Shown piece after piece: positions 32,815 to 42,533 of a stretch of 64,000 nt of DNA. The position numbers and the translations under genes are program-made. Numbering within the stretch: position 1 is the stretch's first letter; every line of letters begins with the position of its first letter. The stretch lies in NCBI GenBank assembly GCA_037893225.1, contig JAZGUH010000406.1:310001-374000 (forward strand), given 5' to 3'. The notes under the pieces are model-generated. The model ran no database searches, was not told the DNA's origin, and saw nothing but the letters and a program-made list of their open reading frames with translations. The stretch comes from Hippasteria phrygiana (taxonomy: Eukaryota; Echinodermata; Asteroidea; Valvatida; Goniasteridae).

Positions 32815-33625
32815 AGAATTTCAAGAAGATGACGGGGCAGAATTTTAAGAAGATGACGGGGCAGAATTTTAAGAAGATGACGGGGCAGAATGTCAAGAAG
32901 ATGACGGCAGATCTTGTCAAGAAGATGACGGGGCAGATCTTGTCAAGAAGATGACAGGGCAGATCTTGTCAAGAAGATTACGGGGCAGAATGTCAAGAAG
33001 ATGACGGGGCAGAATGTCAAGAAGATGACGGGGCAGAATGTCAAGAAGATGACAGGGCAGAATGTCAAGAAGATGACAGGGCAGATCTTGTCAAGAAGAT
33101 GACAGGGCAGATCTTGTCAAGAAGATGACAGGGCAGATCTTGTCAAGAAGATGACAGGGCAGATCTTGTCAAGAAGATGACAAGGAAGATCTTGTCAAGA
33201 AGATGACGGGGCAGAATGTCAAGAAGATGACAGGGCAGATCTTGTCAAGAAGATGACGGGGCAGAATGTCAAGAAGATGACGGGACAGAATGTCAAGAAG
33301 ATGACGGCAGATCTTGTCAAGAAGATGACAGGGCAGATCTTGTCAAGAAGATGACAGGGCAGATCTTGTCAAGAAGATGACAAGGAAGATCTTGTCAAGA
33401 AGATGACAGGGCAGAATGTCAAGAAGATGACAGGGCAGATTTTGTCAAGAAGATGACGGGGCAGATTTTGTCAAGAAGATGACGGGCAGAATTTCAAGAA
33501 GATGCTGGGGCAGAATGTCAATTAAAAGATGATGGGACAGAGTGTCAAGAAGATGACGTGGCAGAATGTCAAGAAGATGACGTGGCAGAATGTCAAGAAG
33601 ATGACGGGGGAGAATTTCAATAAGA
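32815..33625 (+). repeat. Minisatellite, 24/26-bp unit, about 33 copies
   Basis: The unit is AAGAAGATGACGGGGCAGAATG plus TC or TT. Variants end CAGATCTTGTC, either keeping 24 bp or reaching 26 bp. Because 24-bp units preserve a frame (KKMTGQNV or QEDDGAEC) and 26-bp units shift it, no long frame survives through the array. Just before it, 32735-32848 encodes DGFSAILRKESLKKFQVKYT after a possible acceptor CTTTTAG, hinting that the array could have grown from an exon; the evidence is weak. Confidence 0.85.
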
Positions 33626-34092
33626 CGGCGATGGAGGAGAATTTCAAGACCACGACAATGAAGGAGAATTTTCTATGGAAGACGGAGGGAGAAAGAAAGA
33701 AAAGAGATATAATTGTGATATGTAAATGTTTCCATTTCTTTCAAGTAAATAACGATGATATGCCAAATTTTGACTATACGCTCGCAACATTTTTGCATGG
33801 GTTTTAAGATTGTTATAAATTGGTTTGTCCCCATTTTTGTACAATGTAGTATTTGTCGTCCTTGTTGTAATAGTATTGTATTAACTTATCTTAAGTGAGT
33901 GAGTTACGTGATGCTGTGTATATTGTATTATGATCTGTATTGATGATTTATTTATTTTTTAGGAATGCCAGTGGAAGTTGAATTTCTATGCTTTGTATAG
34001 TGTGGATAATAAATAAATCAAATCAAATCAAATTCATCTGTTAATCATTTTCATTTATAAAGCCACATGGATACTGCAGCAACACTTCAGAA
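33626..34092. other. No gene; possible LINE 3' tail
   Basis: AT-rich sequence ends in AATAAATAAATCAAATCAAATCAAAT at about 34,008-34,030. Such AAATC-type tails occur at the 3' ends of LINEs. No coding remnant was recognised upstream. Confidence 0.4.
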
Positions 34093-34126
34093 ATGTCAGA
34101 ATCGCACAACTTACCAGAATATTTTA
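34093..34126 (+). CDS. YR gene, first coding exon
   Basis: ATG at 34093 opens an 11-codon exon (MSESHNLPEYF) that ends in phase 1 at the strong donor GTAAGTTTT. It joins in frame to the finger exon at 34307, giving an arginine codon at the junction. The start codon choice rests on this phase match; exons further upstream cannot be excluded. Confidence 0.55.
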
Positions 34127-34306
34127 GTAAGTTTTCATGTGCATATAATGTTTCTGGACATGGCTTCATCAGCTGCGTCTTTCATAAAGGCTGCATGCTC
34201 ATTGTGATCATTTATTCTCATTAGTAATGATATTATTGTCCGTCTGTCATACATGAAGTACATGTTTATTCTTCCATGCTGTACAGTGATCCAATTTCCC
34301 ATTCAG

Positions 34307-34413
34307 GAAAATCAACTAATTGTACCCGTGGCTACCCATGTCAATCTCCAGGATGTAGCGCAAGAGGACTGAAACGCCTGGACATATATTTACAGAGCCA
34401 ACATGAATGAAAG
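34307..34413 (+). CDS. YR gene, zinc-finger exon with in-frame TGA
   Basis: The acceptor TTCCCATTCAG and the donor AAAG|GTATTA bound the exon. It encodes CTRGYPCQSPGCSARGLKRL and ends LQSQHE, a C-x-C-x4-C plus terminal H pattern seen at the N-terminus of finger-plus-YR proteins. Two codons before the donor is a TGA, possibly a decayed CGA. Length 107 gives phase 0 for the next exon. Confidence 0.6.
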
Positions 34414-34479
34414 GTATTATGTAACAATTATATTAAAAGGTCTGTTGAAGTGAATATCATCTCAACACATTTTCTGCAG

Positions 34480-34594
34480 ATATCCAAGCCTGTGAATAAT
34501 GTGAACATCAAGTCTGATTCCTGTAATGACCTGTCTATGGATCTATTGTCAAAGAAGAAGAAAAAAGAAGTTAAAAATCAGTCCCGTAAACAAT
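34480..34594 (+). CDS. YR gene, basic linker exon
   Basis: The acceptor TTTTCTGCAG and the donor CAAT|GTGAGA bound a 115-base exon in phase 0. It encodes a serine/asparagine-rich linker with the basic run SKKKKKEVK, a plausible nuclear signal. It ends in phase 1, exactly as needed to join 35617. No domain beyond this. Confidence 0.5.
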
Positions 34595-35109
34595 GTGAGA
34601 ATGCACTTTTTGTGGAATAACAAGGGTCCATTCCAACTAGTTTCAGTACAAACTAGTTTATACCTGAACCAGATGATGAAGTAGAAATAATGTCCCAGTA
34701 GTTAATATGCATACAAGCATGATCTCTATCATTCAAATCACTCAATCATACAGTGCAAAGGACCACAAGTACTGCACACTGCTGAAGGCAGTGAACTTCA
34801 GGAGAGGCAGAAACTTCAGAGAAGCTAAATCTTCGAAGAAAACAGTATCTGCTGATGATTCCGGTTATCAAAAACCTTCAGAAGGAATCAGTTTTGTATC
34901 TATTCTTAACTGCATTGAATGAATGTTTCTAACTGTGTTGACCAGTCCAGTCATTCTCTTATCATCAAAGGACCATCAGTTACTCAGAAATGAAAAATTG
35001 GCCAGGGTTTAATCCATTATACATACATTTATACCCAATAAATAACACATGCAATCAATATTCTGTCCAACCTTGTGGTTTGTTTGACGAATATTCTATC
35101 CAAACTAAA

Positions 35110-35330
35110 TGAGTGATCCCCACAATGTCGCTTCCCAAATTGGGTGTGATCCCTGGCTATACGGCATTCTGGGTTTATGACTTCTGACTAGCGCCCACCC
35201 GAACAAAGATGCTGACAATTTGGGAGACCGCCAACATTGGGCAAGATAGCTCAGTTGGTAGAGCAGCGTTAAGGTAATCCGAAGGTCGAAGGTTCGAATC
35301 CCGCTCCTGCCAGTTTCTTTGTTCACTTTG
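35110..35330 (+). repeat. tRNA-like SINE, copy 1
   Basis: The element carries a conserved non-tRNA part (GTGATCCCCACAATGTC, then TGGGTTTATGACTTCTGACT and GGGAGACCGCCAAC). After it comes a tRNA-like core with box A (TAGCTCAGTTGGTAGAGC) and box B (GGTTCGAATCCC), then the tail CCAGTTTCTTTGTTCACTTTG. The core lacks a paired anticodon arm. It lies in an intron of the YR gene. Confidence 0.7.
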
Positions 35331-35616
35331 AAAATGCAAACTAAATGAAGTTTAGTCCAAGCCCTATTGCATAGGGAAAAGTAACAATGCTTTTTTCTGG
35401 TTTCTTCTTGGTGTCTTACATTGATGTCACCTTAACTGTTGCTGTCCCCTGACATTTCTTTTGGACTGTCAGGTAGGTCTTGGTCTCAGTCTCAGAATTG
35501 GAATGAGTATTATTTTGTCAATCACCAAGGTTGCTTGACTTACCCTCGGCATGTACATGTAGCCACATGTATATCTTGCATCATGCATTCAACTTTGTAA
35601 TCAATTTCAATTACAG

Positions 35617-35776
35617 TGGATGTTCTGTCATCCTTCGAGGAATATATCTATGCTGCAAATGGGTGCAACAAGGGGGCAAGGCGCACAGCCAGGGCATCGA
35701 GGCGTAACCTGGAACTACTCAGCAATCGCATTGGAATTGCTATCCCCCAGTTGCTGAAACCAGCAATGCCCCAGAG
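35617..35776 (+). CDS. YR gene, helical N-terminal exon
   Basis: The acceptor TTTCAATTACAG and the donor CAGAG|GTAAAA bound the exon. It encodes LSSFEEYIYAANGCNKGARR, then RNLELLSNRIG and PQLLKPAMPQR, a charged helical segment of the kind that precedes the core in tyrosine recombinases (core-binding role inferred). There are no stops over 160 bases. It ends in phase 2. Confidence 0.65.
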
Positions 35777-35892
35777 GTAAAAACATGAGTTCTGTATGTT
35801 TCTTAAATGCAGTCGGTTTTCTTTGTCAATTTGTGAGAAGTCCTCTGCTTTATTCCTTTGCACTGCAAGTACATGTACACTGTAAGCAGGCA

Positions 35893-35963
35893 TTAACCCT
35901 AACTCCCTAGGTGGTGTTAAAAATCATATTGAAATTGGAGGATTCAGGACTGTTAGGGTTAAT
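35893..35963. mobile_element. 71-bp TTAACCCTAAC-ended mini-element
   Basis: TTAACCCTAAC at the left and GTTAGGGTTAA at the right are perfect inverted repeats, each starting with TTAA. The interior shares ATTGAAATTGGAGGATTCAG with 4,797-4,850. Confidence 0.6.
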
Positions 35964-36048
35964 CCCTTTGCATTTGATCAATGGTGTATGGTTTAATATC
36001 TACAAGTTTGTTTTCATCTATGACTATGAATGTTTAGTGTGAGCCACC

Positions 36049-36270
36049 TTAACCACTTGGGTACGGATGACGCCATATGGCATCCAAAAAAAAAGTGCCA
36101 CCAGGCCGGATGATGCCATTGGCCGCCGTTTATGCAGTTTCAATTCATTGTTTGATTATTGTTTATGTCATGCTTGACTGCACAAACACATTGTAGTGGT
36201 TCGATTTGGCTGCCAGAACCGCTGCAACACCCCCGACGTTTCCCGTAAAATACCGTGCCCAAGGGGTTAA
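36049..36270 (+). mobile_element. piggyBac-type MITE, copy 4 of 4
   Basis: A 222-bp element from TTAACCACTTGGGTACGGAT to CCCAAGGGGTTAA with TTAA flanks. The interior matches the 20,418 copy almost base for base (GCCACCAGGCCGGATG, GCACAAACACATTGTAG). It sits in an intron region of the YR gene. Confidence 0.8.
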
Positions 36271-36799
36271 AATAGTCCAAAGAATGCAGTCATCTGGCAA
36301 CATCATAATAAACCCATCACAAAGACTCCACCACTATGCTGTTGCATTGTTCAGAGCACATTAAACAGTTTCCCTAGACCAAGCAGTTTTCTTATAAAAA
36401 AGAAAGAGAAAGAAACATTACCAATGGCATTTCATACTTAGAGCACATTAAAAAAAAATATGGAGCTTGAAATTTCCTCCCTTTTTCATATTTCCAGATT
36501 TTGAGATTGCATCTTTGATTTAAACAAGTATTAAGAATCAAACAATTTTCCAGCTCAGTACATTTCAAAGTAATAAGATCAACAATAATGTGTTTTAAGC
36601 AAAAGTGGTCCATGTCTTTGATACTAAGATAATTTAATATCACCAAGTCGACTTACAATTTTGTTGTAGTACAACAAAAAAGAAGGTGGTGACTCAGATA
36701 TAACTTTTCTCATGACAACTTAAAAATAGGCGCATATTTACTTACGTTTTGGTGAGGTAAATGATAGTAAATGAGGTAAATGTTAGGAGTATAAATAAA

Positions 36800-37440
36800 T
36801 GAGATGCCACTGCCAGAACTCTGTATGTCCCTCAATGAACGAAAACGGACAACGACTACTCAAGTTTTGCACTTTTCACGACCTGTGCATCACCAACTCC
36901 TATTTCCAGACCAAGCCACAACACATGGAGGCATCCGCGCTCGAAACACTGGCACCAGCTGGATCTGATCCTGGTCAGGCGCCCCTCCCTCAATAACGTA
37001 CTTCTCACCCATTCTTACCAGAGTGCAGATTGCAATACAGACCATTCGTTGGCGTGTTGCAAGGTTAGACTACAGCTGAAGAAAATCCACCGTGCCAAGG
37101 AAACCCACGCATCGACACCAGCAAGATGTCTCAACCTCACCTAGTGGAACAGTTCGCTGAGACCTTTGAGAAGGGACTTGGTGCCTCACAGCCCGGAGAG
37201 TCTGCAACCAAGAAGTGGGAAGCTCTACTAAACACTATCCATCGCACAGCCTTGGCTACCTTTGGGAAGATGACCTCGAGGACACACGACTGGTTTGAAG
37301 CCAAGTCGACCGAGATGAATCCCGTTATTGAAGCCAGGCATGCCACACCCACCGAGTACAAGCAGTCATCAAATGAGAGGAACCTGCAGATTCTTAGGGC
37401 TGCCAGGAGCAATGTCCAGCAGACTGCCTAGCATCATCAA
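36800..37440 (+). pseudogene. LINE endonuclease/RT-linker fragment
   Basis: The frames read MNENGQRLLKFCTFHDLCIT then NSYFQTKPQH, and in another frame HWHQLDLILVRR, the C-terminal part of an AP-type endonuclease. From 37126 follows the linker that precedes the RT (KKWEALLNTIHRTALATFGK, then HDWFEAK). No RT palm follows. A lysine/glutamine-rich coiled-coil-like frame at 37,610-37,765 is of unknown origin. The fragment is inserted where the middle exons of the YR gene are expected. Confidence 0.7.
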
Positions 37441-38039
37441 CCCAAGCACTAAGGTCAAGACCTACTCTGCAAACCAAACTGTAAAGTATGCCCTTAGAGC
37501 AGAGGGCAGGTCAAGCATTCAGTATCTCAGCAGAAAAGACAAAAACCACGACCCTATAAATTATCAGTTAATCACCAGTATAAATGGAGCACATAAGGCA
37601 TACAATGAATAACTTCAAGAAGAAAGAAGAAACAAAGAAAAACTGAAACAGCAACTTGAAGTACATGTAGCAGCAGAAAAAGCAGACCATGATGGTTGCG
37701 TCAAAAAGGGTCAGAAAGGCCCACACCAAGGCAATGAAACAAGGGAGATGGAACACATTCATGCTGGTAACTATTTTTTAATTACATCTATTCACGGTCC
37801 GTTTATATTCAAAAGTATCTCTTGCACTTTCTATTTTTTGTCAGAATTCATATTTCTCCATTTGCTCAGAAATAAAGAAAATGTTTATAAATGACATGTA
37901 CATGTACCACAGTATACATGTATATATTTTCCAATGCCTTGTGCTGCTGTTAGACATCGTCACGTCTTTTATATGAGCTTTGCGCTTCCAGGCATCCCAC
38001 AACTTGGACAAATTTCAGACTTTTTTATTTTTCGTCAAA

Positions 38040-38200
38040 CAATTCACAAGGGAAACTGACCAGGAAAATTTGAATACATTTTCAAAGTGAACAAAGAAAA
38101 CTGGCAGGAGCGGGATTCAAACCTGCGACCTCCGGAATACCGTACCGGTGCTCTACCAACTGAGCTATTTTGCCCTATGTTGTCGGTATCCCAAATTATG
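38040..38200 (-). repeat. tRNA-like SINE, copy 2
   Basis: On the minus strand it reads GGGCAAAATAGCTCAGTTGG (box A), GCAGGTTTGAATCCCGC (box B), CTCCTGCCAG, then TTTTCTTTGTTCACTTTG. It is preceded by TTTGGGATACCGACAAC, as in copy 1. It lies beside the 38.3-kb exon of the YR gene. Confidence 0.7.
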
Positions 38201-38259
38201 TCAATTTAAATTCTTATCCTTGGTTTTCTTAAATTGTTTTTTAGAACATTCCAGAACAG

Positions 38260-38374
38260 GAAAGCCGAAATGGTAAACCGTGCGAAGATCGAGAAACCTT
38301 ATCTTGCTCAAAATACTGCTAACCCAGGCACCCAGGCCAGGTGTGGTGCATAATGCAACCCTTGGCCAATACAG
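38260..38374 (+). CDS. YR gene, exon with the first catalytic arginine
   Basis: The frame ending at the donor TACAG|GTAACG reads NLILLKILLTQAPRPGVVHN and then ATLGQYR. The RPG-x-x-x-N-x-T block is the usual site of the first catalytic arginine in Crypton-like YRs. With the acceptor AGAACAG at 38259 the frame meets a TAA at 38274, so either another acceptor is used or the exon is broken. A minus-strand SINE lies just upstream. Confidence 0.6.
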
Positions 38375-38837
38375 GTAACGAAAAACAGTGGTTGCACTGG
38401 ACACTTTTAAGGCAATTAGTCAGATTCTAGAAGTGCATTCTTCAAAATTAAAACACAGATAACAAATCCTGCCACAGAATAGTACATGTACCTACAAGAT
38501 AACAACATAATTATTATATTTATTGTCAAATTCATTGACTTATTATTGGGAACCGTCCCTTTCTTGCCAAAGAGCATCCTCCATCCGCACACCAAAATAA
38601 GGCCAGAATGTTCAGCTGTGACAATGCTGACAATAAGCACAAGCATTTTATGATACCACTGGGCCCAATTCATGGAAGTGCTTTAATACTGCTTACTATG
38701 CTTACGGTCTGCATAAAATGAACAAAGGTTCCGTTACCAGGAAATCATGTGCTTTGAAACCCTGTGAAGTTTTCTGTGGTTGGTAGACAACTGCATTATT
38801 TTCTAGACACCTGATTTCATAACTAAAACCTACACAG

Positions 38838-38955
38838 GTTCGTCAACACAAGACAGCCAAAACGGGACCAGCTTCAATCATTGTTACGGAGACTCTTAAG
38901 AGTCAACTCAAATACTACGTGAGGCATATGAGACCCTACAGTAAGGACTGCCAAG
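38838..38955 (+). CDS. YR gene, exon with the catalytic lysine region
   Basis: Acceptor CTACACAG, donor CAAG|GTAGGT, 118 bases in phase 0 to 1. It reads VRQHKTAKTGPASIIVTETL then KYYVRHMRPYS. The R-x-HKT turn corresponds to the beta-hairpin lysine of tyrosine recombinases, and the following helix fits. No stops. Confidence 0.75.
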
Positions 38956-39530
38956 GTAGGTCCTGCTGCATGTATTTGTGAAGTGGATTGGGTGCTATCA
39001 CTTGCAATTTTAAAACAAGTAATTGGTTTCATCCAGTCTGATTCCAGATAAAATTTTCCACTATTTTTTCCTGCAGAATGTCAGTGAACACTGGGCTGAG
39101 GTTTTTTGTGACATATTTAAACAATACAGCAAGGTTGATATCCGACTTTTGCCCAAAGCAATAGTATACATTGTAAAGGCTTTAAAGCACACTATGAAGG
39201 GTTATTGATAGTTTAATTATCATACTTTTAAACAAGTTGCTAGGTATTTAGCGGCAACTATATTCCACATTATTCTGAGTGACTGATAGGCACTCCAAAT
39301 TAGTCCAGTAGCAATCCTGTGATATGTAGAAAGTGCCCTTGCTATCAGCTGAGGCATCATCCAACTTCCAACTCACTGCATGTGCATCCTTATAGATGGT
39401 AAGCTATTGCATCTGCTAATAAATTGCAACTGGAGTGCATTGGCATCCAAACAGAAAAACAGTAAACTACTGGGAATACAAGGGTTGAAGTGAGTGAAAT
39501 TAGAGTTTGTTTCTTTGAAAAATTGTGCAG

Positions 39531-39683
39531 ATAGAGACATGAATTCCAATGAGAGTTATCTATTCCTAGATGCAAATGGTTCATCAGTCTTCAAGGTCAG
39601 TCATGAAGCCGAGACAGTCTGGATGTCTTTGGGCAACAGCTCTACAAGATACATGTACAGCCACCATAATTCGAAAAACCACA
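39531..39683 (+). CDS. YR gene, exon with the box II arginine
   Basis: Acceptor AATTGTGCAG, donor CCACA|GTAAGAA. The first two bases complete an aspartate codon from the previous exon. It reads ESYLFLDANGSSVFKVSHEA and then VWMSLGNSSTRYMYSHHN: the LFL-x-NG strand pair, a helix, and the T-R of box II. An earlier donor (AAG|GTCAGT at 39595) is also possible, but would drop the box II arginine. Confidence 0.7.
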
Positions 39684-40700
39684 GTAAGAATTTCAGCTAC
39701 ATGAAGAATAGAAATATGATAAATCAGTTTTAAACCGTTTGAAACAGCTAATACTTGCACACGTATCCAGTTTTTTTTAATGTGCTTGCCTAAACCTACA
39801 TCATCACACAAATATTGCCCTTTTAGTACCTTTTGTTGACACTTTTAAAGAATTAAGTGTTTTGGAATATGTGCACTCAACAAGGTTTGCTGGTTAAAGG
39901 TTTATTGTTGGGTCAACTTGGACGTGCTCCTGTTTGACTCAATACCGAAAACTGTTTTATTACTTACTGTCACCATCTTTTCAGCTATAAATGAATTTGT
40001 TCAAAACCGCCAATACTTTTCTTTCCCATTTTATGATATCTAAAGAGTATAAAATCAATTTGAAAGTTAGGGCCTATGTCTATGTTGATAAAGTGACCCT
40101 TTAACATAAAAATCTTGATTGCAATACAAATATTACAATATTTCTAAGAAAATTTGTTTTTAAGCAAAAGGGTGAAATATAAATGAATGGGAATCAATTT
40201 TTGATGAAGTCGTATTCAACCAGTGAGTGGCCTATTCACTGTAATGGGGCTACAAGTAGCTAATGGTTCTGTCCACTATCGGCAATCAGTGATTGCATGC
40301 AAGACTGCATGTTCATCAAAACAACGTCTGATTTGAAATTTTGTTAGGTGTCACAAATGAGCTACAATGTACAGGTGTCTATAACAGGTGTAACACGGGT
40401 TTCCCTGTTACATAGTGCCATGTATAAGATTTTGCAATTCAGGACACATTATTAATGCCCTCTGTCTCCAAGAGTGATTATGTATTAAAAGCAAAGTACC
40501 TGCCAAACAAGTAAAGAAAAAGATTGAAGTCAAATTTAATTATACTTGATGGGAAATTGCACACGTCAGGTTATTAACAGGGACACCCAAAAAAATGTCA
40601 CTTTTGGACCACCAATTTATAGAATGACCCTGCATTCTCTCATGTGGATTACCTAACACTATAAAATGATGTTTAAATTTTTTTGTCTCTGAACAGGCAG

Positions 40701-40846
40701 TTAAAGGGCTTTCCAGAAAAGAAGCTGATTCTGTGGCAGAGCTCATGGCCCATCGACCTGAAACACAAAGAATGTATTTTGTTGCAGATCAAAACATGAA
40801 GGAGAAAGTGCGGGCCTCCAAGAATTTGTCAGCTGTCGTGCAGTCG
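40701..40846 (+). CDS. YR gene, exon with His and the nucleophilic Tyr
   Basis: Acceptor CTGAACAGGCAG, donor CAGTCG|GTAAGG. Joined in phase 1 to the exon at 39683 it reads KGLSRKEADSVAELMAHRPE, then TQRMYFVADQ. The LMAH-x-x-x-T-x-x-x-Y pattern is the box of a tyrosine recombinase that carries the nucleophile. A tail rich in lysine follows. The gypsy element begins within 200 bp downstream, so the final exon may be displaced or lost. Confidence 0.75.
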
Positions 40847-40879
40847 GTAAGGCCAGTGTATAATTCCAGTAGTACCATT

Positions 40880-42003
40880 TGAGGTGATCTCCAAAGTACT
40901 TTAGAAGCAGCGAGGTTGAGACTCCTGCGGCGAATGATGTTGAACTTTCGGAGGGTGTTAGACGTCTAAGAGTGACAGCCGAAAATACGGAAAATTCCCT
41001 GCCGAAACAGAAGGAGATGAATAACTTGAGTTCAAAACATGAGCCTCATAACACTTTGCCGGAAAGGGATCAGTCCCATCACTTTAAAAATCTACAACCT
41101 GATGCTTTTACTGGTGAAATTGTGTGCTGAAATGTGCAACTGGAATAACAAAACAAAAGCACGCATGCTCGCTTTTCGACTCCAAGGTAACGCTCGCAGA
41201 TATTACACTGGGCTTCCGTTACAAATTAAAGGAGATTACAACAGTTTGGAAACAGCAATGGCTAGTCGTTTTGGAAACGGAAAGAAACAAGAACAGTGGA
41301 AAGCCAGACTCGTAGGAAGAAACAGAAAACCTGGCAAGCCAGTACAGAAACTGGCAGATGATATTTGGTGTATGGTACAGAAAGCATATCCACAGACGGA
41401 TTTGGCAGCAAAAGAAGTGCTGGCATTTGACGCATTTAGAAATGCTGTCGGTCCTGGTTTGAAGCTCAAACTTTTTGACAGAGGATGCAGTACAATAGAT
41501 GACGCCGTAATGACGATTGAACAATATGAAGCAGTCCGGGAATCGATTAAGACAGTAGAAGTTATTTAAGGGGCGTGGAAACCGACGAGATGGATCAGAA
41601 TGAGGAAAGTTATGTTGGCCAACTTGTCTTCAGAGTTTTAGAACAGCTAGATAGTCGGGAACACAATAAAATAGGAACTTCCGATGCTGGACTAGTGGGG
41701 ACACAAGGATACCCAGTACCAAGCAATGAAGGAAACGCGGAGCAGAACACAACTAATATGGCAACTGGACGTCGGTCGCTCAGCAAAGTGATTTGTTATG
41801 AGTGTAACAACCAAGGACATGTACGGAAGAACTGTCCCATGAGAAGGAACAGCCAAAATCGTGTCTGTTTTCAGTGTAGAAATGTTGGCCATGTCAGACG
41901 AAACTGTCCTCATCGCAGACAAAGACAACCACAACGTGAAGAGACCTTTCCAGCCAACAACTACGGACACAAATGGTCGGGAAACGGGCCGGGTGGAGAA
42001 TAA
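40880..42003 (+). pseudogene. Gypsy-1 gag with two zinc knuckles
   Basis: Gag of a decayed Ty3/gypsy element. The frame at 41039-41569 holds the capsid-like part (KARMLAFRLQGNARRYYTGL). The frame at 41575-42003 ends with two CCHC knuckles (CYECNNQGHVRKNC and CFQCRNVGHVRRNC). The N-terminal part before 41,120 is in a different frame, and the two frames are separated by a stop, so it is broken. No 5' LTR was recognised between 40,846 and 41,000. Confidence 0.75.
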
Positions 42004-42533
42004 ATGGGCCTAAGCAGACTGACAACAATGGGACCTTTGATTCTATGTCTAGTAGTGACCGGGGAAGAAAAGGATCTTGGAATAAACATGACGGAATGTA
42101 CATAACAGGCAGGATAGATGGAATCGCAATCAACTTCTTAGTCGACACCGGTTCTTCAGTGACAATGATCTCAACGAAAACATACGACCGGATTAACGAT
42201 CAGTCGGCTGCTAGACTTGAACCCGTAGATTTCCCACTAGCAGGTGTTGATGGGTTTGATCTTGAAGCCATAGGAAAAACGACCAAGTCTATCACGCTAG
42301 GAAATATCGGAAGAAGACAGCAAATAGTTGTGGCGAACATATCGACGGACGGTATCCTGGGCATAGATTTCCTTCGACAAAACAGGTGTCAATTAAGTAT
42401 GTCTTGTACGACATGTTTTGAAGATAGATGGCGAGGAAATACTCTGTTGGTCAGGAGATGAGAGACAAAATGTATGCAGGGTGGAGATACATGTACAAAA
42501 CAGAACCTTGGTGCCGCCACATACAAAGACACT
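41973..42533 (+). pseudogene. Gypsy-1 aspartic protease, interrupted
   Basis: The 41973-42461 frame holds NFLVDTGSSVTMIS, the retropepsin DTG active site, and later GILGIDFLRQN, the C-terminal GIDFL turn of gypsy proteases. The frame is lost after about 42,400, and the pol sequence is cut at 42,533 by a TIR element. Its continuation resumes at 44,598. Confidence 0.8.

Larger units (their letters stand above)
34093..40846 (+). pseudogene. Zinc finger plus tyrosine-recombinase gene (Crypton-like)
   Basis: A multi-exon plus-strand gene: 34093-34126, 34307-34413, 34480-34594, 35617-35776, about 38260-38374, 38838-38955, 39531-39683 and 40701-40846. All junctions among the first four and among the last three agree in phase. 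Exon 2 has a C2H2-like finger (CQSPGCSARGLKRLD). The later exons carry what look like the catalytic residues of a tyrosine recombinase: Arg in RPGVVHNATL, Lys in VRQHKTAK, Arg in SSTRYMY, His in ELMAHRPET and Tyr in QRMYF. Such finger-plus-YR proteins occur as Crypton-type transposons and derived host genes. An in-frame TGA in exon 2 and TAA near the start of the 38-kb exon suggest a dead copy, unless other splice sites are used. The part between 35,776 and 38,260 is missing or hidden by a LINE insertion, and a short exon before 38838 was not found. Confidence 0.7.

Noticed and set aside
32815..33625. Regularly spaced 24-bp units as a CRISPR array
   Set aside because: Units are contiguous, with no unique spacers, and the context is animal DNA; it is a minisatellite.
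35245..35320. Functional tRNA gene
   Set aside because: Promoter boxes are good, but the anticodon arm does not pair and the same block recurs as part of a longer repeat.
38101..38178. Functional tRNA gene on the minus strand
   Set aside because: Recurs within the same SINE context; anticodon stem of only four pairs with an oversized loop.
39108..39208. Extra exon of the YR gene after a good acceptor (TTTTTCCTGCAG)
   Set aside because: The frame ends in a stop without a donor, its phase does not fit the neighbouring exons, and the exons at 38838 and 39531 join directly in phase.
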